This document shows positions 49,077 to 61,861 of a stretch of DNA of 64,000 bases, piece by piece; position 1 is the stretch's first letter; each line of letters begins with the position of its first letter. The notes beneath the pieces were generated by a model. That model saw only the letters and a program-made list of their open reading frames with translations, made no database searches and had not been told where the DNA came from. Source of the stretch: Gavia stellata (lineage: Eukaryota > Chordata > Aves > Gaviiformes > Gaviidae). The stretch spans positions 1,798,001 to 1,862,000 of the forward strand of contig NC_082613.1 in NCBI RefSeq assembly GCF_030936135.1, given 5' to 3'. The position numbers and the translations under genes were made by a program.

Positions 49077-52000
49077 CTAAGAAATCCAGGTAAAATCCTT
49101 GTCGTTCTCCCCAGAGTGGTCCTGCTCCTGCGGAGAGTCGACATCTTTGTCATCATCTAAAATCACATCATCTTGTGACATTCCCACATCATCCTTCCAC
49201 TTGATGTCATCATCGTCTCCCATCTCCTCGTCTCCTTCCACTTTGATGTCATCCGGGTCTTCCATGTACTGGCCCTCCCCGGGGTAGCACTCGTCCGGAG
49301 ACCCTTCTCCCCCGTTGTGGTCCAGGTGACCGGCTATGCCTCGACCAGAGCAATCGGCACAAACTCCGTGGCGGCGAGAGCCGTGCTTAATCCCCACGCT
49401 GGCCGCAGACATGAACACTCGGTTGCACACTTTGCAGACATATTTTTTATCTTTGCTGTGGACCTGGAAAAGGAGAACGATGAGAAAAGTTAATGCCAAT
49501 GGAGACGGATCAAGAGCTGCAGGGAAGGACACGCTCCCCTCTGTCCTTCTGCAAAGGCAAAACCACCACAGCCCATGACTGCAACCCGAGATTGTCACGG
49601 GCTTTCATCGTGAACTCAAACCCACCGTGGTTAATTCAACCCTGTAATGCTGTCATACAATGGAAAATCCCTCTGAGGCCGCCTTTTGATCATCAAACTA
49701 GTCGTTTTGAAAGGAACTTCTACCACTTAATTTTTTTCTCCCCTTTTCTTTTTGTTTTTCTGAGGTGCAATAGTTGCATTGCACCACCACCACGAGGAAA
49801 ATCTTAAAAAGAAGGAAAAACCCACCAGCCCCAGGCACTGTTTCTCTGCAGACGGGAGCAGAACAAGCCATGATCAAACCAGTGTTAGCACCATGTTAGT
49901 TTAGCGGTTTCTCTCCTCATCCCACTGCCGCCAAGAACCAAAAGAGAAGGAGCACCGTTAACGCATCCTGTGTCTCTCAAAAAATGCAGCTGAATGCACT
50001 TCTAACCGTATTTCTGACTACTTTGGTGGCTGAGAAATGATTTGTCACAAATGTTTCTGTTCTATAAATCATGCTGCATTTTACGTCCGAGAATAACAGG
50101 CATATAGAGCTATCACACTTACAGAATAAGCGGTAACTGGGAAAATGCTCTGCAGGATACCAGAAATCACTTCAAGGCTCAAACTTCACTACGCAATGAG
50201 CAAAATTACCTACTCTGAGAAGCACAAAAACACCTCAAAGGCGAAATCTGTCGCTGGCTACCTTTGCCAAGAGTGGAAGGCAAGAACCTTGCTCAAAACG
50301 CTCACCTGCTCCTCTCCCAAAGGGAACGGCCAACCAGTGCAGCGAGAACTCCCAAATTCCACCATGAGGAGCCTCATCTGGTACTTTCATTTTTTATTTT
50401 TATATATATATATATAAAAAAAATACATATATATATAAAATACATATATATATACACACATTTTATTTATATATGGAGTAGTTCAGTCGGAAGGGACCTA
50501 CAACAATCACCTAGTCCAACTGCCTGACTACTTCAGGGCTGACCAATTTATATTATACATACTTTCTTTTTTATAGATATTATTTTTTTATATATTAACA
50601 CCACACCAGGACAGCCCAGGAGCTGGCCTTGGCCAGTGCCCTGTCGCTGGCACTGATCAGCAGGAGACACTTTGGGAAGCGGTGCCGAAGCAGAGAAGGA
50701 TCCACCCGGTACAACGCTATTCAGTGACCTGTGATTTGGGGTCGTCCCGAGCAAGCCGTTTGGTGCAGACACTCAGCTACCAGAGCCCCTGGGCTCGTAT
50801 CGCCAGTGCCTAATCCTTTCTGTAACTCATTTATTCTTTTCATGCTCACAACGGCCTGTAGGAAAGGTTTTGCTGGTTAAACACGCCTTGCAGGGAAAAG
50901 TCCTTCCTTTTATTTTAAACCAGCTGCCCAGCGAGACCGGTTCCCCGCTCCTACAGCATCACCTGCTCTCACAACCAAATTCTCCATAACCCTGCGCTCA
51001 CTGCTCGCCCGGAATACCCAGCCGAGCTAAAGGTATTTGGGAAGAGGACAAATTGACCCTTCTTACCCCCTCAGCCCTCACTACCGCAGGACACTCGCTC
51101 AGGCTTTGTATTGCACCGGCCCCAACTGCGTTCAAAGCCTGCGAGCTCTTCTGATGTGCTCTGGCTTCGGGTTATCCCTGCTCTGAGCTAGTCCCCGCGA
51201 TGTATTCTTCAACTGCATCAAGCAAAGTCATTGTATTTTATTTTTTTAAACTACATGTAAGCTTTTTTAAAAAGCAGTTGGACAGGGCTGGTCAGAGTCA
51301 TACAACAGGATCTATAGGTATCACTCATTTTTAACTGTTAGAAGAATGATTTTCAGGCATCAAAAGCTGCATAGGATTGCAGAAGGTGGTCGAGGGTGCA
51401 GAGTAAGGGCTAAAAGAGCCATACAAAAAAGCAATTATAAAACAGGTACTAAAACGATGCGTAATTGAAGTATCTGTTAAAAAACTGATCACCTCTCTCC
51501 CTCTTTTCCAACACTGACAGTTCAGTCAGCATATTTGAAGTGAACCATATTACTGGATGCAGCTGAGCAGAAATTAATCTTCTTTCCCTTATCGCCAAAT
51601 TAGCAGGTATTAAACGCAGAAATGGCATTTGGCCCTCCGTATCTGAAAATGCCGTTAGAAAGACCGTATTCTAACTGACTAAATACCAATATTCCAAGGG
51701 AGAGAGGGGAAAACGTCGTGTTGTAAATTTCTGAAAAAAAATTTTTAAAAAAGGGAAAGTTCTCAGAAATAAAATGACAGAGGCAACCAGCTGGCATGAC
51801 AAGGTGTTCCCTGCTGCAGAACGAGTAACAGAACTCGGAGTCGGTGCACTTGCAGCAGGACTAAGCTCACCGCTTGGATCTGCCTCCAGAACACCAGAAC
51901 CCCAGCGCCCCGAGGAAATAACGAAGGGACATCTCGGGGAGCAGGCAGTCCCCCGAGCAGATGGCTGGGCACTCATCCCAGTGGGCACACGGGCACGGAA

Positions 52001-55000
52001 GGCAGCGGTAGTGGATGGAGGGGTTTTGGACACCATAGCAGCTCGGCGTGTCGGCCCCCGATCATCCCGGTGCAAGGGGCCGGGGCTAACCGCCGGCCCA
52101 GCGCGGGCAGCACCGCCGTTTGGCAAGCTGCGCCGCGCCGCCGGCATCTGCTGCAAGCGGACAACCGGCTGAGCGGGCAGCAGCTCTTCCCAGGAAGAGG
52201 CACACGCTTTCGCAACAGCAGCAGGGATGGAGCAAGCTGCATAGGTGGTGCAATGCCTGCAATAATAGTCAAGTTCGCCATGGATTTTCAAAAATAAAAC
52301 ATAAAAAAAAAAAATTAAAAAAGCTACTGTGAGGAAACAGAAACTCTGTACTCGAACAAAACCACGCCTTCTCATTGAAATTTATCATGCCAGTTTTAAG
52401 CAGTTTGCAGTCACTTGCGATGCTGCGACGGAGCAGGTAAGAACGTTCAGTATATATAGAGCCATATGGAGACAAGGCACTTCGAACTAGAACCAAGAAA
52501 CTTTTGGTTAAGTTTTTTTTAAGCTGAAAACCTTGAGGCTATTACAGGGGTAGCGCTTCCTTCTGGACACAGCCTGCTCCCTGCAACGGGGCGAGAAACC
52601 TCAGTTTACACTCCGCCACCAGACCGAAGTATCACTTGAGAGGCAAAGATTTTAGAAAGAAAATCTTGTTTTACTTTAATATTCCAATTCAAAGAAAACA
52701 AGCGTTTCTATTTAATTTAAATTTTATATAAAAGACTATAAAAATACGCTTTTTTTATTTGAGCTAAACAAACTAAAATAGTCCCTTTTGTCTTTGGTTA
52801 TCAGTTGAGGAACTGAGAGAAACAAGGTTTTTGGTGTGTTAAACCTACTTCCTTTTCCGACATGGTATTTTTATAACACGTATTTTTATTTAACGCATAC
52901 CAGCATTCAGCTTTACAGATTTACCTGAGAGTTGACAATTAAGCCCCAAAACATCACCCGCACCAGAAATAAGATGACAAGACAAGCAAAGCGTACAGAT
53001 CCAGCAGTTAATCTTGCCATAAGCACTTCAGGCAGCCTGCACGACCGCTTTTGTAAATGAAGATCACGGTGTCATTTGCATATAAGAAAATACCCCTTTT
53101 CATAGCTTCATTTCAAGAGAAACTTCAGATAAATAATGAAACTGGAATTTTTCTGGGGCCTTCCTTGCAACAGTACCAAAAAACCCCCCAAATCACTGTC
53201 CATTTTTCTTTAGTGCATCCATTCCAAGATGCCTCGGAGTCATTTATGGCTCTTTGGAAATGAAAACAAATCGGTATTGCCAGTGTTACTTTTTTTCAGG
53301 AATTGGCACTAAACATTTGTAATCCAGCTGGTATTTTCTAAACTAGCTTCATTCCTGACATAAAAGAAGTCATACAGAGATTCACACAGACATACATCCT
53401 CTCCTGCACGTGTTCACAAAGAGCTGATTTCATCTCCCTGTCTCTATAATGGAACTTGAACTTCAGACTCAACAGAACCAAGTCACTCACCGAGAATGAT
53501 TCCAGCAGCAAAAACCCGAGAACTAAAATTAATTTGCAGATTACCTCGGTTTCACTCCTGGAGGGTATAATCCATTTTCCTGCCTTCCCCACGGTATGTA
53601 AAGATATGCTGATTCTCGTTAGTATAGAAATTTATAGAGCAAGAAAAAGAATTCCAAGTTTTGTTACCCTTCAACCAAGTTGCATTACTTCTATTAAACT
53701 GCCTCTGAAGGAAGGTATGCAAGGGGATGCACGTGCTTGCAGGACTGGGACGAGGGAGTTAAAGTTCTTTGTGGCTTGTTGAGAATTACAGCCAGGAAAA
53801 CATCAACTAGTCTAAGCACACCTCCTCCAGTAAGTTATTTTTTACATTCAAAATTTCATGGATCATAAAATATGATATATATAGATAATATAAATGACAT
53901 ATATAGATAATATAAATATGGAAAAAGTTATTTAAATTACCTCCACAAATCAATTCTTGGTCACTGAAACTGTCAAGACTCTTGTGATTTTTTTTTTTTA
54001 AATATCTCACTGTATTAGAACCCCACAGAATCATTAAGGCTGGAAAAGACCTGTCAGATCATCGAGTCCAACCACCACCCCAACCCCACCATGCCCACTA
54101 AACCATGTCCCGCAGTGCCACGTCCACATGTTCCTTGAACACCTCCAGGGATGGTGACTCCACCACCTCCCTGGGCAGCCTCTTCCAGTGCTTCACCACT
54201 CTCTCCATAAAGAAATTTTTCCTAATGTCCAGCCTGAACCTCCCCTGGCGCAACTTGAGGCCATTTCTTCTTGTCCTATCACTTGTCACTTGGGAGAAGA
54301 GGCCAACACCCACCTCACCACAACCCCCTTTCAGGCAGTTGCAGAGAGCGATGAGGTCTCCCCTCAGCCTCCTCTTCTCCAGACTGAACAACCCCAGTTC
54401 CTTCAGCCGCTCCCAGCTACCATCCCCAGTATTTAAAAAAAAATTCAAGTTTTCTCTTCAAGCTTAATTAGAGGGGCACCAGAACTCACTGGCATGCATT
54501 ACTGAGATAATTACATAGAAACTATTTGCTCTTCCACAATATCACCTCTACACCAAGCTTTGAGAAACCACTTTAGGATGACAAATTAATTCTCCCCTAG
54601 AAAAAAACCCACAAAAACAAATCAAAGTTTGGCTTAAATGTTGTTTCTGAAGAAGTTGTGAAAAGCCCGACAATGGCACCAGACAGCCACCTCGACAGTT
54701 TTGAGCAGCCGTCTTTAATAAGGCGTAACATTATTTTCGATAACCAAGCATTGCCAGACCAGAGTAGCTTTGCCTCGAATTCGTCTTGCCAAGTGACATA
54801 TTTTAAAGCTTTCTGCACCAAGTCATTCAACCTATTTAAAAAAAAAAAAAAAATTCCTTTTCCATCCTGAAGACAGCATGAGCTATTCTGCCTCCCGTCC
54901 CTGACGCCCGGGCCCTCCCGGGCAGTCACGGTTGCATGGGAAGGAGAAGGCTGCGCTGGAGAGCGAGGCTGGGTCTGCGAGGCTGGCTCAGCCCGGGCAG

Positions 55001-55400
55001 TGCCGACTGCTTCGAGGTGCAACTTGGGACCCTCCGGCTGAGCTCCGGATGAACAGGCAGCAAAACACGGGGCCTTGGAAAGGTGGGGAAAAAAAGACAC
55101 CGGAGAAGCCTTCAGAGGAGCTCCGGAGGGGAAAACAAAATACAAACCTAAACCAGATGAAGCTCCTGTTATCGTTAACCTGAACAAATGGGCTCCGTTT
55201 CCACCCAACGCCTTGCCCTCTTACCAAGGTGTGCCGCTTCATGTGCTCCCGACGGGTGAACTTCTTCCCACAGATCTCACAGGGATAGGGTCTTTCTCCC
55301 GTGTGGGATCGCATGTGTCTCTTCAGGATGCACTGATGCATGGCTGAAAAACTGCAGTACGGGCACTTGAATTTCTTCCTGATGACTGTGAACTCGTTGA
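49077..55400 (-). CDS. ZBTB46: ZBTB46 (BTB-zinc-finger factor), last two coding exons, partial gene
   Basis: Exon 55400-55225 (176 nt) starts [20 protein letters not shown] and encodes finger 1 and most of finger 2 ([19 protein letters not shown]), ending in TTG|GTAAG. Exon 49463-49077 continues [13 protein letters not shown] with a third C2H2 finger and ends in an acidic tail rich in Asp and Glu, DKDFTWIS-stop. This matches the human protein almost residue for residue over the fingers and less over the tail. ZBTB46 is the nuclear repressor marking classical dendritic cells and endothelium. The BTB exon is not between 55.4 and 64 kb (no such open segment), so it lies upstream of the window. 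The first codon of exon 55400 is split (one base from the previous exon). Confidence 0.96.
50396..50474. repeat. (TA)n/(ACATATATA)n microsatellite
   Basis: Alternating TA and ACATATATATA units run for about 80 bases directly against the CR1-like fragment that follows. Confidence 0.9.
50475..50545 (-). repeat. CR1-like 3' end fragment
   Basis: AGTTCAGTCGGAAGGGACCT followed by ATCACCTAGTCCAACTGCC matches the reverse complement of a CR1 3'UTR (GTTGGACTAGRTGATY...GGTCCCTTCC). It is short and joins the microsatellite, which could be its decayed tail. Confidence 0.6.
53868..53922. repeat. Direct duplication of an AT-rich 22-mer
   Basis: ATATATAGATAATATAAAT occurs twice in a row with a spacing of about 24 bases. 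Confidence 0.7.
54020..54436 (-). repeat. CR1 LINE, truncated 3' end
   Basis: On the minus strand an open frame with the CR1 ORF2 end ([20 protein letters not shown], then VDVALRDMV) is followed by the CR1 3'UTR. On the plus strand it begins CAGAATCATTAAGGCTGG. About 415 bases remain, and the C-terminal frame is still open, so the copy is fairly young. Confidence 0.92.
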
Positions 55401-56932
55401 CTGTAAGAGAGCAAGCAAAACAGGCAGATTACTTTCAAATGTCTCAAAACGGTCAGTCTTCTCATTTATTATTTCACTATTAAATTAGTTCACTGTGAAA
55501 TCACACTCTCTCGCTTCTTTAACCACCTACAATTTTTTTTAATCCTTATACTATATCATTGCACTTGTATTATTAAAGCTAACAACTTCAAGCCCCTTCA
55601 TCAGAGCTTTTGAACAAGCCAGTACACAAGCATTTAGCAAGTCTGTAACACACATTGCCTAACTAAATGGCACATAAAGAGGGCTGACAATCTGCGATAA
55701 TTCTGATTTATTATAATGGATGATCCTAGATATCAATATCTAAAATTCTAACACGATTATTTGTGGAAGAAGTAGCTAGCCGCGAACAGAAGACCACAAA
55801 TGTAACACCCCAACAGTGCCATGCGCTTTAGTTTTATTTATGGGGCGATGCATGAATATCGTCACGCGCTCCAGGAGTATTTCCATGAAGCTGCAGAGAC
55901 TAAGGATTACCCAGAAGAAACAGGACAGTTACAACACACTCTACATTATCCAACTCGCACCTAGTATTACCATCACGGCATGGATACAGAAACACGAAGG
56001 GACGCATAATGTTGAATTACAGCATGATCCTCGCAAGCCTCCTCACAAGACAACTGTATATAGCCCTTGATGGACTTTTTTCCTGTCGCCCCTGATCGTG
56101 TTGGGCTGAACTAGAAAAGGGATGAATTCTCTGAAGCCATTCTGACACTGTTGATTCTTTTCTTCTTGTCACCTCCTTAGAAGCGCACTGAAAGCAGACC
56201 CAGGGGACGCGTACAGTATCGACAGCCCCAGGGTCTAATTTGCCAGAAGAATGCACATGGCAGCTGCCTTGGTATTTCCTCCTCCAAACAAAGTGAAAGT
56301 GCAGCATGCAAAACACAGCAGGTGAAAACAGAATATTTGCTACTCCCTGAAGACATCCACCCACTACAAACATGGAAGCGACTGTCCACATGGATAGGAC
56401 TTTAAATCTCCACCTTCTAATAATTCTCGTGCTCTCCATTAGTACGTTAATTTTCACCCACTTTTCTCCTAATTATTGCCATTTCTCAAAGCAATATATT
56501 GTTGACATAACGACGAGGGAAAAAAAGAAAGCAAGTTCTAGTTAATCACCTTAAGCACGCGATCGTGTATATAAATGGCTCTCGGTAAATGAAAACAGAC
56601 TATGTAGGAGAGCTAAGGGAATAAGGGAAATACCAGACCTGCTGTACAGCTTCTAACATACCAAGTACTTTGCAATATTTTTAGATGCTTATTATGTTAT
56701 CTTCCACAAATGCCCTACTAGCTGAACGTAGGCTGCATGCTCTCAGTACACCACAGACAATACCCTGGGAGTTACACTGCACGCTGAAAAATAGCTACTT
56801 AAAAATGGCCTTTTTTAAGAAAGTCCATAGGTCCATGTACTCGGTGTTGTTTACTTTCATCCCAAATTTGTGGGCTTCTTTTTCCTTCTGGTTTTAAAAT
56901 TTTGTCTTGTATTTGCTATACAGATCACACAG

Positions 56933-57238
56933 AATCACACAATCACTAAGGTTGGAAAAGACCTGTAAGATCATCAAGTCCAACCATCACCCCAACCCCA
57001 CCATGCCCACTAAACCATGTCCCGCAGTGCCACGTCCACACGTTCCTTGAACCCCTCCAGTGATGGTGACTCCACCACCTCCCTGGGCAGCCTCTGCCAG
57101 TGCTTCACCACTCTCTCAGGAAAGACATTTTTCCTAATATCCAGCCTGAACCTCCCCTGGCACAACTTGAGGCCATTTCCTCTCATTCTATCACTTGTCA
57201 CTTGGGAGAAGAGACCAACACCCCCCTCACCACAATGT
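56933..57238 (-). repeat. CR1 LINE, truncated 3' end
   Basis: Same family and orientation as the copy at 54.0-54.4 kb, sharing long near-identical runs (for example CACTAAACCATGTCCCGCAG in both regions allowing the flank), but shorter and ending after CACCACAATG. It encodes the same ORF2 end ([20 protein letters not shown]). Confidence 0.92.
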
Positions 57239-60200
57239 GAAAAGTAACTACCTTTGTCACTCGTGTAAACCCCGTGTAAACTACATCCTGATGCTACTAA
57301 GAGACACCTTTAAACAAGGTAACACCACCCTCCATAATCAGAATAAACATTTCAACACAAGCTCATCTTAGAGAAGTACTCTTAAGACAATTTTTGCTGG
57401 TTTAATGCAGACTAAAAGCACAGTTCAAGATCTTAAAAGCTGCTATGATATGAATTTTGTCTTGGCACTTCTTTTGACTATTTGGGATTAAACATACCCT
57501 CCACATAGGTAACTTTGTGAAAAAATACTCCTTTTGATCAGCGGTTCGCAGTGGATCTAATATTCTTATATTCTTTTCTTGTGCTCCTAATTTGCTGCTT
57601 TGGGCAGCTCAGCAGCTGTGGTGGTCCACCCTACAGGTGCTTTTTTTTGGTGGTTTGGTGGGGTTTTTTCAGCACATTTCTAAAGCTGTCAAGAGAATTT
57701 TCTAGCCCAAGGAAAGAAAAAAAAAAAAAAGAGCCTACTCACCTGGGCCATGGCTGCAATACTGACAACAGGGAAAGTGAAGGCTAAAGAATATTTTATT
57801 CACCCGCCAGTAAAGATTACTCACTGGGATCAGGCAGAATTTTGAAGGGCTGGTTTCAGGTGACTGAGCACACTCGCGCTGCTCTGGGAACCTCCCAGAG
57901 GAGACGTTTAGTGTGGCCTGATGCCCAGAGCCCTGTGCGAGCTCTTGTTGATAACCTAATGACTTGGCTGGGCTGCAGAGTCCTTCTCCTACCCCGTGCC
58001 TAACTTCTGATTTGCAAGATTTTTTTGGGAAACAACTAGACTGTGAAAACTCCTTCTCTTTTATATTACAGGAAAAGCATTTTTTGCTTTATCTTCTCCT
58101 TTGGATTTGACACCCCCTTGTTTACACAAGAGGCAAGGAGTCCACTTTTTTCTCCAGGAAAGTCTTAAGCAAGTATCAATCTTATGATACAAAGCTATTT
58201 ATGACACATATGTTTCCGGTTTGATCTTGCAACTGCTTGAGCATTAGCGATAGGCCACACAAACATTTATATTCCCCAGGATCACTATAAACCTATTACT
58301 ATGGAGTCTAGACAAGGTAAGCAAGCTGTAAGCTGATCAAGGGAAGTCAAGAGGGGACGCGTAACCCTTCTTCCTCCAGTCCAAGGCCACGTCCAGGACT
58401 AAACAACACAAACATGCTACATCTATAGACCACAGCTAGCAGGACGAGCTGCTCAGCAAGCCAGCTTTAACCACCTCACTCTGGAAAAAACTGACATGGA
58501 AATACTCACAGTAACCAGATACCAAGATTACGAAGCAAAAGTGCTTTAGAGACGAGAATACTGCAAAACCCCTTATTTCCTACATCGCCAGATTGTACCT
58601 AATCCCGTCATTTCCTCTCGTTCACTGTCCGTACCTGTCTCTCCACCTCGAGGCTGAGCTATTGTAGAAGCTGAAAAGGCCACTCCAAACCTTAGGTGTA
58701 CAACCTGCACCATTGGCACCCTACTTTCACACACAGATAGCCATCTACGCTTTCATGTTTCCAACACATTAATGTATTTCCAACAACATATTCGTAACGT
58801 TTTCTGATTTCAAGATCCCTCATGCTCACTTTCGCATCGCTCGAGAATAACATTTTCGGCTTCTAGTATGCTTATATTTAAAAATCGTCACAGAACACTT
58901 TTTGTAGCTGTAGCTTTATTGAAAACTATTTTTTTTTCACCAAATAGCCATATATTTAGTTCTTGGATCTACAAAAGTAAACACCTGAAAAATAACAGCG
59001 TTGTTAGAAAAATAACTGTATTGCAGAGTTAACATTTTCACAGTACTGTTAAATATATGCACCCACAAGCACATATATTTAATGAACAACATACCAACTT
59101 TGGTATAACTTTTTGTCTAAATGACAGTATTTTATAGAGCTTACATATAGCAGCATTAAGGTCCTAAGAAATAATCTTTAAAAAGATCACCAAGACCGTT
59201 AACAGTAGTGCCACAGATAACCAGTGACTGGACACAACTATAGTAGAATAGCACCGGGAAATGAAGAATGCAATACAAACAGTGCCATAGTAAAAATCTA
59301 TGTACTTAACTTCACTAAAATATTTACAGAAGATGGGCATTTTTAAAACCAACACAATGCTTGGAAAAAAGCCTTTGGTATTGTTATCTCAAGTAACTTT
59401 ACTTATTTCACCGAGGCTGTTAAATGAAACAGGCTCCTCCATCCCTGACTTGAGAGAAGGGAAAGCACTAGTGATATACTGCCCGATAGAGCTACTTTAT
59501 ATTAACTCTGTAAACCCATATGTAGTGAATAATCACTGAAATACTACACTCATTTGGTTATTACGAAGAATTCACAAGCTTTAAGAGAATTCTTGTCCAC
59601 TTAATCCTCATTAAAGGTTGTAAATAGCAAGGTGCAATTTAACTGTCAAACTTACACTTCCCGTCATCTTCCCATGCCATTTTCTAACACAAAAATCCTG
59701 CTTTTAAAAAGTTTTCTGCACAAACTCTGTAAGCCTCCGCTACGTTATATCCTCCGGTTCTAATGTTTTCAAAAACCTACTCCTGATCCAGGAGGGAAAC
59801 AGAGGACATTCTCAGTGCTGAAGTCAGGAAGCACTCTGATGTACAGGCCAAGCAAAATACTACTTAAACCTCTATTAGAGAGAATGAGTTGACCTGACTA
59901 CAGAAAAATAGTTCCACATTGAATTAAATTCTCAAATATGAGAAAAATGAACAAACATGAAACGTCATTAACTATTAGTATGTGAACGAAGCCTTTTAAA
60001 ATCTGCTGAAATTACTTCTGCTGGCATCTTACTTCTCTGATTCAGACAAATCCTACCATGCTGCTCCCAAATTTCCAGCTAAGACTCATTTTGGTCCCAA
60101 CTTTCTCTTCTGGCTCAGCTTTCTCCTTCCTCGCTTGTGGGTTATTTAAGAACAGCGTAAATTACAAGACAATTAAACTGACACCTGTAACAGGGGAAGC

Positions 60201-61417
60201 TGACAGACTATAAACTGTACACATTCACAGACAGCCGTGATACACAATGCCGAAGAAGTCAATGGGAACAAGAGAAAAAAAAAAAATGAACGTGACTTTG
60301 CAAAAAAATAAAATAAATGATTGAAATATGGTGTACTGCACTGATAATGCAGGAACATATTCTCAACTCTGACTGCACCCCGCTCAAATGAAGAGGAAGA
60401 ACTATGCCAAGCAGGGAAACTCTGGCTTCCCAACCCTCAGAAACCCAGCCCTGATGCGGCACGGAGCCATCTCCCCGAAGCTCCGACTCGCACCAGGAAC
60501 GGGCAGAGCAGTGCTGCACCAGAGTATACCTGTTCCCTCTCTACAAGAGCAAGGGCTGCAGGAACTGGATGATCTCCCTCATCTAGCTTTCCACAGGAAA
60601 CAGCTTTGCAAGAAACTCTCCACTGGAGACCTCCAGGCTGCTCAAGTCCACATTGTGCACGACCAGGTATTTCTCGTTTTTGTCTCCCTGAGATGCAACA
60701 ATACTACGAGAAAGAACTTTTCTGAAGAACCCTAAAGACCGTTTGTAGAAATTGCTTTCGTCTCCTCAGCTGTCTCTCTCGCATGTTAAGGAAATCAACC
60801 CTACCACGCTAAAGCTCAAGCAGCTGACAAGCTGTGTTCTACACAGAGCAGCTGGGAAGCACTACACTTAATTATGCTACTTTCATTTCACAGTTACTAT
60901 AATCTGTTTTTGCATGGAAATATATAGCAAGAGACCAGAAATATTTAATCTTTTAAAAAAATAAATTAATTTCATATAACAAAATAGGAATTACAGTAAG
61001 ACTTCTACCCTCCAGTAACAGCCATTACTGATTTTGTACACGCACCCTAAGTTACAATTAGATGTTCTATCTAAAGCCTCCTCTCCTCAGTTTCAACAGC
61101 ATACATTCAGTCTGGCTAACTTAATTACATTACATAAAACAAACGAGTCAGAAAATTTTACAGAATTCCTGAAAACAACCACCATACTCGGGTACATTTT
61201 TTAAAGAGGTCCTAAAAGTACTCAAATATAGTATCAATAAAATATACAAGCCGTGTGACAACTTTCAAGCCCAAATAACATACCCTGTTGCACATATGAA
61301 CAAGCAGCATGTTTTTCTCCTTTAAATGAGATAGAAAAATCAGACTTTAATCAACAGCTTACAGGGCTGAGCAACCCAGTGCTTTGACAGCTCCTAATCT
61401 CAAGCTGAAAGCCCTGA

Positions 61418-61618
61418 AATGCCCGAATTGTCTAATGGACAGAGCACTAGACCAGAACTCAAAAGACTGAATTTTATGATGAAATCTATTGCTAACACGC
61501 TCAAGAAGCTGAGGTATGTTATTTTCCCAGAGGATACGAGGAAAACATCACCATTTCTTTTATAAAGCACTTTGAGATCTACTGATAAAAAAAAGTTTAA
61601 GGTAGTATAAGCACACAG
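61418..61618 (+). repeat. MIR-like amniote SINE, nearly complete
   Basis: The 5' part TGTCTAATGGACAGAGCACTAGACC is a tRNA-derived head. The 3' part TAAAGCACTTTGAGATCTAC followed by TGATAAAA is the tail shared by MIR and L2/CR1-L3 elements in amniotes. Head and tail lie in the right order about 120 bases apart, so this is close to full length for an element active before birds and mammals split. Confidence 0.8.
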
Positions 61619-61861
61619 TATGATCACACCAATAAGACAGCCAAAGTGTCCATTACATGAACCGACAAAATTTGCCTTTGCACAAAAATTGCACCGTAGC
61701 CGTAGTTACACAGTATCTGGAACCAGCACATTATCAACTTGATCAGCTTTGGGGAGTTACTCTATTGCATTACACCTGTGGTACGTTTATTTGCAGCATG
61801 AGAAGAATGGAACAATTTACTTTCCTAGTTTAAAAGAAGTGTCTCGTATACGCAAGAGTAG

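Larger units (their letters stand above)
49464..55224 (-). other. ZBTB46 last intron
   Basis: 5.8 kb of mostly AT-rich DNA between the finger exons. It contains a TA-rich microsatellite with a CR1-like end (50.4-50.6 kb), a duplicated AT-rich 22-mer (53.87-53.92 kb) and a CR1 copy (54.0-54.4 kb). The open frame at 51671-52375 on the minus strand has no recognisable product. Confidence 0.7.
55401..61861 (-). other. ZBTB46 intron, part downstream of the alternative finger exon
   Basis: AT-rich intronic DNA with a CR1 fragment at 56.9 kb and a MIR-like SINE at 61.4 kb. No BTB-encoding segment or other exon is visible. Confidence 0.65.

Noticed and set aside
51671-52375. 234-codon minus-strand open frame in the ZBTB46 last intron
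   Set aside because: No family resemblance, no consistent splice sites, and Ser/Pro/Ala-rich composition suggest chance.
61418-61500. Possible functional tRNA gene
   Set aside because: The head resembles a tRNA A-box region, but no cloverleaf forms and the downstream sequence is a MIR/L2 tail, so it is a SINE relic.
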